From Liquidambar formosana (taxonomy: Eukaryota; Streptophyta; Magnoliopsida; Saxifragales; Altingiaceae), in contig CM077832.1 of assembly GCA_039720395.1 (NCBI GenBank), forward strand, positions 19,191,850 through 19,255,849: a DNA stretch of 64,000 nt, given 5' to 3'. Numbering within the stretch: the stretch's first letter is position 1; each line of letters begins with the position of its first letter. Shown one piece after another: positions 32,512-44,681 of the stretch. The notes under the pieces were generated by a model that worked only from the letters and a program-made list of their open reading frames with translations, searched no databases and was not told the origin of the DNA. A program made the translations under genes and the position numbers.

Positions 32512-34764
32512 TGTAATTTCAATAAAAATTTCGGCATGACCCATTCGTAAATGGGACATACCATAATAAAACCCCGTATAAAATAATCATAAAATTTCCT
32601 GTCATCCATTATTGGTATCATCACATGCTAAATAACCATATAAAGAGACTTACGAAATTAAAATACTACAACCCCATAAGTTATTACGTGTCTAACGCCC
32701 ATTGGCCAAATACAAAAGTGTTTAGTTAATACATAACCATGATATTAAAATTGTTCAAGATCTTAATAATGTTCCAAAATGATTTGATAATTAGTTACTT
32801 CCAATCAGAGCATATCACCTTAAGGCGAGGTCTCCCTAGATAGGAAATTGTCTGAAAAGGATTATAAAATATAAGAGTGAATATAAGACTCAGTAGATAT
32901 AATTTTCATATAAAAATAACCAAAGTATGATAATATAATTAATTAAAATCATGCTTAAAATAATTAAAACCCATACAATGTCATGAATGATATGCGACTC
33001 ATATCCATTTAACATAATCCATAATTACCGACCACTCCCGCAGGAGTCTTTGCGCGGAAACAGAGGATTTAAACCCACCTCTAAGAGGACAACACAAAGG
33101 TTCCTACCTAGAACCGGAAAGTAGCCTCTGATTAGGGAACACAATTAAGGGTTCCTACCTAGAACCGGAAAGTACTCAGGACCAAAGGAATGGAAAACAC
33201 TACTAAGTCCTTTGACCACTAGTAATCCAGATCTAATGACCCTTTAATATACTTTTACTAAGTAATTAATTAAATCCATTTCATGCATTTTATGTCAATG
33301 AATACCATGAAAAGCATAAAAACCCATACACGTGTCAGTTATTCCAGAAATCAACAATATATAATTATATCATAATTACATAACATGTGAGAGCTATGTA
33401 AAGCATGTAAAATATAAACCAACAAGAATTTACATAGCATATATATTCAAAATAAACCAAAATATAACAAGTGTATCTACCCATATACTCTCAAATGTAA
33501 TATTCCTAAATATAGGGTTATGTAAACTAGACCTCTCAGTACATGCATTACAAAAGATACATGATAATACATCCCAAAATCACGTAAACTCATAAATAAT
33601 ACCAATATACATTTTTATTCAACATATATGGGCTTATATCCTAACCCATTATCATCCCTATGATTAAAACCCATGAAAATTACACCTACCTCAAATATGT
33701 TGCACCAAACGTAGAGAAAATGTGTTGGGAAAGTCAGATCTGAGCCTAAAATGCAAGAATAAGCTCTAAACTCCACAGATCAGGCTTGAATCCTCTCCAA
33801 GCACATGTAGATCTTCAAATCCAACCCCTAGAACATGAGTCCAAGTGTTGAAATGAGGTAAGAGAATCAAAAACCCATGCATGCAAGAGAAAAATGTGAT
33901 TTTCTCTCTCCAAACACTCCTTTTCTCTCCTCTCTCTCCTCTCTCTCTCTCTTCCTTCTCTCTGCTTCTCTCTCAAACTCTTGGTTTTCAAAGTTCAGCA
34001 AAATGGGAGTTACAAGTCGTGCTTGAAGAGTTTTAAAAGGGGTAAGGGGTACATGCGTCTTTTTACACATTAAAAAAAAATTTCAAGATTCTGCGATGCA
34101 CGATTGATTGTGGGTTGAGGGCACGATCGATTGTAGTTAACAGAAGCAAAATAACGTTTTTGGAGTACCTACGATCGATCGTCCTCAAGGCACGATCGAT
34201 CGTCCCCTGCTGAAAATGCCCAATAATTCAAGCAAATGTATATAAACTTCCATAGTACATACCACTAGTTACCTTATTTTCATTAAGTTATCTTCTCCAT
34301 TCTTTTACTCTTACTTTTACTTTAAGTTATTTAATGAAAATAAGCAAATAACCCCCTATTTAAATCCAAATAAAATATCAAAAAAATCAAATTTTAAGTA
34401 TATCAAAATCTCATTTTCAAGTTTTAGTACAAAATCTGACTCCTAACAAATTTTTCAAAAACAAACGTACGAGGAACCCGATCGAATCGTGGTAATAAAA
34501 TCCTATAAAATCACAGATGTCTTATAATATTATAAACTTCCTATTACCGCAAAAATTATCTTTAAAAACAAAGTTTTACGAAAATCCATTTTTTCCCTAA
34601 CACTTAGCCAAATTTTAGCAGTCTAAAAATGTGAAATCGTAAACACAACAACATTACACACATGCAATAGCCCACGCGTGACAATACCCGACAAATCAAC
34701 TAAAGTACACGCAAATTATACATTAAAGGTGAGATTATCCTAATTAAATGACACGGGTATTACA
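32512..34764 (-). mobile_element. Ty3/gypsy-type LTR (probable solo), minus strand
   Basis: On the minus strand it begins TGTAATACCCGTGTCATTTA, which lines up with the start of the LTR at 6837 (TGTGAGGACCCGTTTCCTTA). It then has a palindrome cluster (34099-34205), a TTTTAAAAC TATA-like site (about 34030), GAGAGAGAG leader DNA (about 33900-33970), CCGGTTCTAGGTAGGAACC repeats (33095-33170) and near its end GTATGTCCCATTTACGAA. The last ~120 bases of the family (up to GGTCGTTACA) are shortened; the end at 32512 (ATTACA) is tentative. No clear 5-bp duplication was found. Confidence 0.72.
34099..34205. repeat. Cluster of ACGATCGATCGT palindromes in the minus LTR
   Basis: Four units: CACGATTGATTG, CACGATCGATTG and two perfect ACGATCGATCGT (34171-34182 and 34192-34203). 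They lie upstream of the TATA-like site in the minus orientation, as in the other LTR families of this window. Confidence 0.85.
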
Positions 34765-34779
34765 ATTATCTTTAAGGAT

Positions 34780-35400
34780 ATGAATTTCCACCTTTATGAA
34801 AAACTTGATCCTTGCATTGCACAGAGCACCTCTCCACCTTATCACTAACCGCATTAGGCACCTGATTATTGCAGCTCTTAACAACCTCTACTCTAACATA
34901 CTTATTGCCAAACTCCTAAACCAATTTTCTTGGATCTTCAATCTTGGAATGAGCACTGGGACAGACTGAGAAACTGCTGCCAAACTCTTTACGAATTGTA
35001 ACAACATAGTCCTTGGAGAAAACCTTTAAGGATGCAGACTTAATAATATTTGAAAATTCGGTAGAGACTAGGATCCTCCCACAATCCAACATTTTTCTCT
35101 GAGATGTATTAATGTCAATGCATATCACCCTACCCACACAATTACCGATTTTCCTAAAGTAGCATCATTCCACGCATGGAAAGGAACCTTCATCCCAATT
35201 TTTTATAGCAACAAACCAATTGGCCGGATAACCATTGCGCCTCATTTTTTTATGAAATTTTGCTTAACATCTATATCCTGGAAAGAAATCAAAACCATAC
35301 TCCCCACCCCCACCCAAAGGTCTTATCAAAAGATTAGGAAAACCTTCACTATGAATTCTTTCCTCCAAAGAAGGAATATCTTCCACATGTCTCACCTCAT
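34780..35400 (-). pseudogene. LINE ORF1 fragment with DUF4283-like domain
   Basis: Minus-strand reading in order: VEDIPSLEERIHSEGFPNLL, IRPLGG (the RPLGG turn), DVKQNFIKKMRRNGYPANWF, VGRVICIDINTSQRKMLDCG, RILVSTEF. These steps correspond to the DUF4283 domain of plant LINE ORF1 proteins, RNA-binding proteins of the retrotransposon. Frame changes near 35275 and 35150 break it. After the domain come CNNQVPNAVSDKVERCS and then the LTR. Confidence 0.68.
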
Positions 35401-36020
35401 CAACAATAGTAACTAGCATCTTCAATTTAGACTTCGTATGTGTGTTTATGTGTAAGATAGAGACACAGAGAGAGTTAGATGGGACCTCACCTTGCACTTG
35501 TGAGATTACAAGATGCCTTAAAAGATTCCAAATAAGAATTACCAACTCTTCTGAGCTTTGCGATAACATATCTACAACCAACCGTCCCTCCCCTCCCCAC
35601 AAAAAAAAAGGAAAAAAAAAAGGGGGGCTCAAATGAATGAATGGATGGAGATACAAAGATCAACTAGGGAAAACAAAAGGGGAAGGGGGATTAGAGATAC
35701 TTCCAGTTACGACCAAATAATTCTAGTTATTAGTCATTCTTAGTTAAGTTAGTACTCATTTACCAATAGGTTAGTAGTCATTTGTGTTGAACTGTAATTA
35801 TTTCCTTGTAGCCAGACCTATCTGTAATTCCCCAAAAGTACCATTGCTGAAGACCTTAAATGGTGGTCGAAAACTAAAGCAACCTCGCAACTACATGCAT
35901 TTCTGCCTTTTCCTTTTTCAAACAAGATAATATCATTCATTTCAAAACATTAGCAAGTTGGCCTAAAGCCTGCATTACTAGAAACCGTTTCTTTTCAACC
36001 TCATCTTCTATACCCACATA
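35401..36020 (-). pseudogene. UTP23: UTP23-like pseudogene copy 2, right fragment
   Basis: After the duplicated CAACAATAGT the sequence again follows copy 1: AACTAGCATCTTCAATTTAGAC, the exon-end GTGAGATTACAAGATGCCTT, AATAAGAATTACCAAC, and farther on TGGTGGTCGAAAACTAAAGC (exon 1) and TCAACCTCATCTTCTATACCC (start of the gene). An insertion of about 80 bp near 35920-35990 splits exon 1, and unrelated DNA (35590-35840) replaces the middle. It is more decayed than copy 1. Confidence 0.65.
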
Positions 36021-37270
36021 CATAAATAAAAGAAATTACCTTAAATCTATTCAAATAAAGTAATAAACAACATCGAGTATTGTTCAGCCCCATTATAGAA
36101 ACACACTGATTTTTTTTTTTTTTTAAAAATTCATCATAATTATACTAAAATTGTATAAATAGAGAAAATTCTTCTATGCTCAAATATATCCTCAATCAAA
36201 AGAAATCTACATGATAATATGATGAGTATACTAGTTTATAAAAAAAACTAGTAAAACAAGTTTATAATTACAATCCAAATATGATTGCTTGAGTATCAAT
36301 CTCCTATACTCAGTATGTAACATGATAAAACCCTTAAGTCGCAGGATATATACCAAACTATATAATTTTAGAGTGTCGATAGTAATAAAATGTTTAGAAT
36401 CTTGTTTAAACATGATTAAAAAGAAATACCCGTATATATATGGATAACTTACAAGAAACCCCCCTCTGTGTGGTCCTTTTTTACGTAACTCCTAAATAAA
36501 AAATGGTTGCAATGTACTTCAAGATAACTTACAAATTTAGCATTTAGTTCCACCGTTAATCGTTTTTCATAGAATTAGACAAAAAATGTCAAGTAACTAT
36601 TGTTAATTTCATGAACAGCAATTAACGGTGACGCTAATTACCAAATTAGTAAGTTTTTTTTTTTTTTTTTAAGATTTAATTTTATAAAATAAATTACTGT
36701 AATTAACAATATGCACAGAGGTTGTCAAATTGGATCGATGATTCAGGAATCTTTTATCACGCCAATGATATAATAATTAAAGTCAGCTGAATTTGGTATT
36801 GAGCAAGGTGCTCCACTTTTAAGGCTATATATAAATGAAAATATCTTCCTATTTCGCAAAAATCTAGGCCAAAAGATATAACTTTGGGAACAAATAGCTA
36901 GGAACCAAAAAACAATGGTCACTAATCTTTTTATATTTCATCTAATAATTTGGACACGAATACAAAAATTTTGCAACCAAAAAAATAAAAAAAAAAAAAA
37001 GAATGAAAAAAAATTGGTGATAAATAAATTGGGAATCAGGCAAGAATTTTTTATTTTTGTTTGCAAGAATAAAAAAACCACGGATACTCACTAGTGTTTG
37101 GCATATACCTGTCTATAAGTAGGGCCTAACCAATCTCCACATATGCCACATGTTTATAGTTAACAACCATAAAGTAATGAAGCATGACAATAAACAATGG
37201 TCTCACTAATTTGGTGGTGGAATGTGCATTTAAATATTCAATCAGAGACAATTATTATGGTTATTATATG

Positions 37271-37280
<10 letters not shown>

Positions 37281-37318
<38 letters not shown>
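37281..37318. repeat. (GA)n microsatellite
   Basis: About nineteen GA units after a TATATATATA run. Confidence 0.95.
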
Positions 37319-37320
<2 letters not shown>

Positions 37321-39627
37321 AAGATCGACTATCATGGGGCCACCTATACTCAACTATGAATTCTCCTTTAAAGCATGGGATTGCCACAGTATCCATTTTC
37401 CTGCACATGTAAAGAACCTCTCAACGACCCTCTTTTTTTCTTTTCTTTTTAATGAATAAACTACAAGCAACCTAAATTATCATGAGGCCCAGAATGGCAC
37501 CCCATAACCTGAAGACCCCAGAGCAAATTGAATTAATGAACAAAAGGAAAAAAAAAAATAAAAAGAAAAGAAGTCTCGTGTTGGTGATTTATTATGTCAC
37601 AATCAAGTTTCTTAATTAGGACTTGATCTTTTATACATCAAATATAAAAATATAATTCACTTCGTATGTTTTCGTTTGTTATCACTCCTCAATAATAGTC
37701 AACATGTTCAAGTGTTTAAATTATTATATATATATATATATATTTTGGCTACAATATTGGAGGTCAAGGCATAAACTCTAGTTATGTTTGGTATATCGAA
37801 TAAGTCGGATAGGGTCAATATATCATTTTTATGTGCTTAGTGCTCTTTTTAAATAAAAGATATGCTATTCATATATAGGATAATTATATCCTTCATATGC
37901 AAAATATAACAAACCCGTCCAAAGGAGGTGGTATATTTTTATCTTAAAACACCATCCCATTTGAAAAAACAAGGTGATGGAAAAATGTTTAAAAGATTTC
38001 TTTCTCCATTTCAAACAAAACAACCAAAGTCTATTCCATCCAACCTTTTAATTCGGATTACCAAACATGGCCTTATCTAAACCTTTGTCTATCCTCCTCT
38101 TATCGATGAAATGATTACATTAGACGAACAAAGTAGTGATTAATTTATGTGTGAAATAAAAAAATAAAAAATAAAAAATTGATTGGGCCGCCCCATTGTA
38201 GAATTGTAGGCATGTTATCGATACATGTATGTAGACGTGGTGGTGAGCGTGATAAAAAGAATGGCGTGGTGGTGGGGGACCAGTGAGCATGCAAGGAAGG
38301 CTTATTCTTGGGAGTGCGGATATATATGGGCGCAACCGGCGTCTCGGGCAGCGAACCGAGCGGCGCCAACGTGAAACTGTCGGTAACTGTTGGGACCAAG
38401 TAAAGGGTCACGTGCATGTTATGTGATGGAATCAAAGTGGACAAAACACAAAAATTTTGACTTCGGTTTCCGACTCTGTGTACAAGTGGGAAGGATAGAC
38501 ATGAAATAAAGGGCCAACGCCGGTTGGCTCTTTTGTAGAGAAAAGGGTACTCTTTTTCATTTGGGACAACTGTTGGGGTCTTTTTTTTTTCATTTCAAAT
38601 AATTCCCTTTGTTTATGTGCAAAATTCTCCTTTTTATGGGAACATGGGTAGATTAGACAATTTTAAAGCTCAGGTGAATTTCATGAGATGCATCAATGCA
38701 TGTCCAAAGGTGGATTGGTCTGAAGTGAATATTGGTCTTTTGGGTATTCTATTATCCTCCATCTCTTTTGGCTTTATAAACAATCCTTTTTAGACATATG
38801 CTAAAGCTTCCAATGGCCGCATTAGTGTGTGAGATTAGTCCAATAGAGATCGAAAGGATTCCTTGCAGCCACCCCATCTGATGTTTCATGAAAATTATTA
38901 ATTTGCTCCACCCATGGTTGTTTTTATGTACAAATGCACGATCACAAATGAGATTTTTATAAAATAATGGAAGCTCTTGGTGTCGATGACGGTAAGAATT
39001 TGAAATAGCGGTGGTTTACAAAATCTTAAAACGTACATATAATCCCTAGATCGTCGATAGATCAGTACTTCACCATCACAAATTTTGAATGTTTTCCTCT
39101 ACCTAAATGACGTTATTTAGTTTGACCAAAAATACTTGCTCAAATATTTACGGTATTTTGATTGTTTTAGAAAAATAAATATGGTGATTTATTGAAAAGT
39201 TTATTTGATTTAAAGAAACCATATTGGAGCTAAATGAGGGCCCAATGTAATCCCTATGGCCTAATTATTGGCCTCTTAGAAGTCTCACTGGTCATTACTA
39301 TGGGCACGACAAGATGTCTAGTAAGTGTACAACATAATGATGTGCTCATGCATTTTATTTCCATCCAAATCGTGTAAGTTATATCATGGCAATTTGCACT
39401 TGTAATTTAAGGCATGCGAACAACATTATTCTCAAATGTAGGAAATTCAAACTAACGAAAGTCTTGACAGTTTGGACTCTCAAAATTTGAAGCTGTTTGA
39501 AATAGAAACTCTCCATCAGCAAAATAAAAGAGTGGATCCTCAATAAAGCATTATGCCATTATATAAAACCTCTATATCTATATCTATATATATATAGATA
39601 GATAGATAGATAGATAGATATTGTCCC

Positions 39628-39830
39628 GATTAGGTAAAAACGTGTTTGTATAAATTATATCAATACCATGCATTAGGAATTTTGTCATGTGTATTCGTAT
39701 AATGTACTCCGTAATCCACCAATTAATACACGACATACAATTTTCATTAATACAGGTACTGATATATATATATATATATATATACTAATCTAGTTCTATG
39801 AGGACGTGTTGATATAATTTATCAAAATTT
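39628..39830. repeat. Degenerate copies of the 'AGGTGAGGACATG' MITE family
   Basis: TTAGGTAAAAACGTGTTTGTAT, ACCATGCATTAGG and CACGACATACAATTTTCATTA echo the family. A second left end, GAGGACGTGTTGATATAATT, lies at about 39802, after a TA run. Confidence 0.45.
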
Positions 39831-40129
39831 ATTTTTAAAAGTCACTGTACACTTCTTGCCACGTAAAGCAAAACGGCGAGGAATTTTAGTACTAAGTGGC
39901 ATGGCTAGTAACAATAACAACAACATAGTTATTTTCAAACTCATATGTGTTACATCAAAGCGTCATCAGTTTGTCAAGGTTTGAAATTTAGAACTTAAAA
40001 TCAAGCTTCAAATCATATATAGACACAAAAATAAGATTAAAAGCTAATAAGAAACCTGCTGTGATATGAAATATCTATTATATAAATTCAGACCTTGCGC
40101 CCACTCTTAATACAGACCAATTGGTAAGG

Positions 40130-40302
40130 GAGATTTTTAGTGTGCCATGCTGCGCGCCAAGGGGAGGTTTTAGCTCGATGGTAATGTGATGTAGGTAGAA
40201 CACACAATGGAATCATAGTTGCAGAGGTTGTGATTTCGACTTCAGGTGGCTGTGTCTGGATATTTGTTCACTAACCGTTTAACCTTAAAAAAAAAAAAAA
40301 CA
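40130..40302 (+). mobile_element. Probable SINE 1
   Basis: TAGCTCGATGGTAATGTG (A-box-like, about 40171) and GAGGTTGTGATTTCGACTTC (B-box-like, about 40224) are followed by a pure A tail (40287-40300). The tRNA-like head plus A tail is the SINE layout. Target duplication not found. Confidence 0.5.
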
Positions 40303-40344
40303 ATCTAATAATTAATAATATTATTTAAGAGTTTTTCCTTTTTG

Positions 40345-40563
40345 TAGGGGTAACCATAAAGAGTAGCTCTACTGGCAATGGATCACGCCTCAAGAAGCGA
40401 ATTGAAGGTCCTAAGTTCAATTCTTGTTAAACCCTTTGAAATCACTTACATAAAGTTTCATAGTTCTTATAGACCTTAGATTTATGTACATGGTCCATAA
40501 GGTTTGTGAGGTCTTATATTGACGTAAGGTTTGCCCAAAAAGTTTCAAAAAAAAAAAAAAAGA
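40345..40563 (+). mobile_element. Probable SINE 2
   Basis: GTAGCTCTACTGGCAATGG (A box, about 40362) and GAAGGTCCTAAGTTCAATTC (B box, about 40405) lie about 40 bases apart, with a T-rich body and an A tail (40547-40561). It sits directly after SINE 1. Confidence 0.6.
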
Positions 40564-40564
40564 A

Positions 40565-41250
40565 AAAATCTTTAGGAGCTGTTTGAATGTCTAATTCGAA
40601 ATTAAATAATTCGACAAATTTTACATAGTATTATTAAAGATACAAATTCATCACATCGAATTGAAATATTTTTAAAAATTAGAGTAATTATTGTAATTAA
40701 TATTGTAGGATCACTTTTAGAGAATTTCAAGATTGAGATGCTAGTATTTTGAATTTCTAATCTTATATGTAATGATAAACATAATTTCTCTTACGTGTGA
40801 TGACAAACATCATTTTTTTTTTTAATTTATTAATTCAAGACGATGGCTTTGTATTTTCAATACTGTTTTAAATTTATTGAATCATTTAATTTTAAATTCG
40901 ACACACAAACAAACCGTAAGTGGACTCTTGGGTTTGTCACTGATTGAGAAATGTTTTCCTTTTCTACACCCCGGCAACACAACGTAATAAAAAAATTATA
41001 TTACATTGGAGGAAGGTGGATCAAGGCACTATGTAGTAACCATTGCATGCGGAGTGAATGACTGTAGGCTCACCTTGCCTCGGGGGCGATTAAGTAGCTA
41101 TAGTGCGGAGAAAAAAAAAAATATGGATATAGGTGCAGGCCGGGGACTAGTGCCTCCTGATTTTTGGTGGGTGGGGGAGTATCAGAAAATATATAGAAGG
41201 GAACGATATGCTGCCATGACATTTATGGATGCCCATGCGCCATGGATGAA
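40565..41250. other. Upstream region of the zinc-finger gene, no feature resolved
   Basis: AT-rich up to 40920, then less so. The 97-aa plus frame at 41006-41299 runs across a TATA-like site and has no recognisable domain. Confidence 0.35.
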
Positions 41251-41266
41251 GGTTGAAATAGGAGTT

Positions 41267-41277
41267 TATATATATAA
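41267..41277 (+). promoter_or_regulatory. Candidate TATA box of the zinc-finger gene
   Basis: TATATATATAA followed by GCTGGACATG. It is the best TATA-like site before the CT-rich leader, but a start farther downstream (near 41700, CT repeat 41711-41730) is also possible. Confidence 0.35.
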
Positions 41278-41699
41278 GCTGGACATGCAGGAAAGGTGAT
41301 GGTGAATCTGAATCAACCACCCATGCACTGTGGAGTTATCTGATCGAAGTACTTCTAAGTGGGGAGAGAGGAGAGAGAGAGGAGAGGGGCAAAACACGCA
41401 CACAGTGGAGACTGAAGCAAAACAAGCGAACCGTAGTAGTCATTAGTCCCACCAAAGATTCTCTCTCTCTCTAACTTCTTCCCTCTCGTATCCCAATTGT
41501 AGCTGTGTAAAAGCAAGCTGTGTTTGTTGTGGGAGGAGCCCAAATTTCAACAAACAGTGGTGACTGGTGAATGAGTATTATGTCATTTCCATTCCTTCTT
41601 AATTTATCCCAACACTACCTTTTCTCTGACTTCCCTGACGTCCCCCCCCCACTGTCCCCCCACTCTCCTCTTACTTTGCTTTCCCATAATTAAACATCA

Positions 41700-41901
41700 A
41701 TACCCACCATCTCTCTCTCTCTCTCTTCTTAGTTCCTTCACTTTTTATCTCTGCTCTCTCCTCATCCTCTACTTGTGTTGACAAACACAAAGAAACCTAC
41801 AAGCCTGTTTCGTCTTTCTGAGGATCAGCCATAGAACAAAAGCACCCACTGAAGCAGATGTCCGCAGTTTCAAAGCATTATTTATGAAAATTCACATGAT
41901 G
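41700..41901 (+). other. Probable 5' UTR exon of the zinc-finger gene
   Basis: A CT-rich leader (CATCTCTCTCTCTCTCTCTT, CTCTGCTCTCTCCTCATCC) followed by A/C-rich DNA without long frames, ending at a plausible donor GATG/GTCAGT (41901/41902). It contains a nine-codon upstream ORF, 41858-41887 (MSAVSKHYL). The distance to the coding exon is ~6.5 kb. The link to the gene is inference from position and splice signals; transcript data would settle it. Confidence 0.45.
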
Positions 41902-43550
41902 GTCAGTTTCACTTGACTTTGATTATAGTTTGACTCTGTATTTTTTTCCTCTTATTATTATTATTATTATTATTTTTTTAATTTCACTCTATGTATATGG
42001 TATTACTGGCGAATTAGTCTTTATTGCTTGTTCGGTCGTGATTCTATTCTTGGCTTGGGTTTCTATATCTTTTGGTCTTCTCTGGTTTTGATTGTGATGT
42101 ATATATAGTCTGTTGCAAATGGTTTGTGGGATTCTTCTATATGGGCTTTTTATTTGTTCTTCAATTTTGTTTTTTTTTTTTTGTTCATTTCATTTTCTTT
42201 TCCTTGTTACTTCTGCAATATTTTGATTCTGTATTCTTTGTATCTGATCTAATGCCTTTTCAATTACATAAGGCTGTTGTCTGCTTACTGTATTGGGGAA
42301 GATGGGGGAATGAATTCGTGAATGCAATTCTTTATGTTGAGTTGTTGGATATTTTGTCTTTTATGAGGTCTCAGTTTTCTTTAGATGTTCCTCATGTCTG
42401 GCCTTGTACCTAATTACCTATTGATAATCCACATATAGAAAGTCAAAAGTGTTTGATTTTGGGTTGATATGTCAGTTATGAAAGTCAAGTGCCCAAATCT
42501 TCGGTTGGGTCTGATTTCTTCTTGGATTTTATGAATCAAATTCTGAACTTCCTTATGTTGTTGAATTCCTAATTTGGTAATTTTCACCCAATTTCTTTGA
42601 GTTCTCATTTGCTTATTTGAGGCTTAGATATGGTCATGATACTTATATTGGGTCAGGGTGAATTGCGACGATAAATGGCTCGTCTATTCTTTGATACGTT
42701 TTTTTTTTTTTTTTTTTTAATAAGTAGTGAGAGGGGGTTAAAATTCATCCTATTCTTCAGTGATGTCATTGTTGACTCATTCAATTTTTTTGCACACATA
42801 AATTTATTTGTTATAGTCGCGAGGCTTTTCATGGATTAGATTTTGTTCATCTCCTAAATTCTTACTTATGGTATGTCCATTGTTAACTGAAATTTTTTTT
42901 TTTTTGAAGGGTCTTGTTTTTTCTTTATGTTATGGCGGTGTTAAGTTTAAATCCATAAAAGGAAATTAAAATTGAAGCGTGCTTGATTTTTGAAATATTC
43001 TTTATGTTCTCCTGCCCCTTCTTCAATTGATCTATAGTGCTGTGTTTATTCCAAACTTAGGGTATACCTGCCTATGGTAGTATGGTTTGCAATGTCTATT
43101 TATTTCTTATGATTCTCAGTGTCACTTCTATTGTTCCTGTATTCCTTTAGTTACTCTGTCTCTTCCTCTCTTTCTTTTTTTTCTTTTGTTTTTTTTGGTA
43201 CATTGGGTCTCTTTCTCTCTTTCATTAATTTAATTCTCGAGTTTTGGCTTCTAGTCTCATTTTTAATTGGAAAATTTTCCCCCTTGACTTTATGTATTTG
43301 GATATTTATGTATCTAATTAAATAGCATGTATCAATTGCTTTTCTGGGACGTGCTTGCTTATCATTGATTATATGTAAATTTGTCAATGATACTATGTAA
43401 AATTTATTTAATTGGATTCATTTACGTCGAATATAATTTACTTTAGTATCTTTAGTTGATCTTTAATCGGCTGTGAGCTGGATAGTGACAGGGTATGAGT
43501 CACCACAACCAGTCTTTTTTATTATTTTACTTTCTTTCTTCTTTTCCCAT

Positions 43551-43888
43551 TGGCGGAGCCACGGGGAGGGGCTTTGGGGGCACATGCCCCCCACTGGCTC
43601 AACCAAGTTTTTTTTTTTCTTTTTTTTTTGGAGAGATATTACCATTTGATGATTATTTCTCAACATAATGCCAAAAAGAAGAAGATATTAGTCATTTTAA
43701 AGCGTATTTATAGTCAATTTGTAATAAGTTGACAAAAATATCCTTTGTTTGGTATTAAATTGGAAAATGATTACTAAAAAATAATTTTTTAAAAGAAAAT
43801 GCTTTCTAGAGCTTTTAGTTCCCAATTCACACTTCACATAATCATAGCACAGTGCCCCCATTGGAGATAAATCCTGGCTCTGCCCTTG
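43551..43888. repeat. Inverted-end repeat, GGCGGAGCCA type
   Basis: TGGCGGAGCCACGG at the left and the complement of CCTGGCTCTGCCCTT at the right form worn TIRs, with GGGGGCACATGCCCCCC and CAGTGCCCCCA just inside. This is a common plant repeat type; superfamily not decided. Confidence 0.55.
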
Positions 43889-44171
43889 TCTTTTCCTCTA
43901 TTGTATTCTTTTTATTTCTTTTCATAAATATCATGTAGTGAGCACATGATGTAGAGATCCTAGGGTACCAACCTAGTTGGGATGGTAGGATTCTTTATGA
44001 TACTTCTACTCTTTTACTATTAAAAAAGAAAGAAAATAAAATGAAAAACTCTTCTGAATATTTAGAAATATTTTTCCTGAATTCTAATTACCAAATTGTA
44101 GCATTTGAAACCTATGTGGATGTTAAATGATCCTTGATACTTAATTTGAACCATGTTTATGCAATTTTGCA

Positions 44172-44466
44172 TCAAGTGCACTCCAAAACTCTTAGGTGCG
44201 ATTCGTATTTGGCCAAACCAACCGTTGGATTAAATTGGATCCATATGTTGATCATGCATGCCAAAAATCAAGTTCATTTAAGATTAGGAGCTGTTTCATT
44301 CAAAATGTCCAAAAATGAGCGATTGTGATTGATTAAAAAAATGCACATTTTGGATCAAATAGCAATCAATCTCAGATCAACTTGATTTTTGGCTTGGAAC
44401 ACCTAAATGAGAAGGCTATCTAATCCGATCAAAAATCACTAGGTAGAGTTTTATAGTGCACCTGAT
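44172..44466. mobile_element. MITE, 'AAGTGCACTCCAAAACTCT' family
   Basis: TIRs: AAGTGCACTCCAAAACTCTT at the left and, at the right, the complement of AGGTGCACTATAAAACTCTA. Inside, GATTTTTGGCTTGG and CAAAAATCAAG give further inverted symmetry. A left-end copy lies at 24538. Confidence 0.7.
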
Positions 44467-44475
44467 AATAGAAGG

Positions 44476-44479
<4 letters not shown>

Positions 44480-44517
<38 letters not shown>
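44480..44517. repeat. (AT)n microsatellite
   Basis: About nineteen AT units, just after the MITE. Confidence 0.95.
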
Positions 44518-44521
<4 letters not shown>

Positions 44522-44681
44522 CAACTTTGATCATGTGGGATATCTCGAATATCCTGTATGATTATGGCCATCTGTAGGTGACACGTGCCCACACGTCTTG
44601 TCCACAAACAGCTGTGATTGTGCAGGATAGTCCAGGATACCCTACACAAGAACAGCCCTATATATATATAGGATGACGGAT

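Larger units (their letters stand above)
30640..35400 (-). mobile_element. Rearranged LINE (minus strand) carrying an LTR
   Basis: The insertion is bounded by the CAACAATAGT duplication. On the minus strand the 5' part (35400 to about 34780) encodes a DUF4283-like LINE ORF1 region; the 3' end (about 30640-30700) reads AATAAAATACCTTTTTACTA followed by an A-rich tail, as in plant L1-type LINEs. No reverse transcriptase or endonuclease remains, so the middle has been lost, and the beginning of ORF1 is also absent (5' truncation). A gypsy-type LTR (32512-34764) sits inside. A long A run at 30848-30882 on the + strand is part of the degenerate middle. Confidence 0.68.
36025..40125. other. Gene-poor intergenic DNA with microsatellites
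   Basis: No protein, LTR or TIR element is recognised. Simple repeats: T run 36110-36124, T run about 36653-36670, GA repeat 37281-37318, TA repeat about 37721-37742, TAGATA repeat about 39575-39620, TA repeat about 39763-39783. The stretch 38170-38460 is richer in GC (GGCGCAACCGGCGTCTCGGG) and could be a remnant of something genic, but neither strand gives a recognisable protein. Confidence 0.4.

Noticed and set aside
38120..38444. Two minus-strand frames (71 and 99 aa) in a GC-richer patch
   Set aside because: No recognisable domain in either; they overlap in different frames, and neither continues into an exon-like neighbour.
40345..40563. tRNA gene
   Set aside because: Has A- and B-box-like words but no cloverleaf acceptor stem; an A tail instead points to a SINE.
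41006..41299. 97-aa plus frame upstream of the zinc-finger gene
   Set aside because: No domain, covers a TATA-like site, and no start context or homology that I recognise.
43119..43387. 68-aa plus and 78-aa minus frames
   Set aside because: T-rich intron-like DNA read in both directions.
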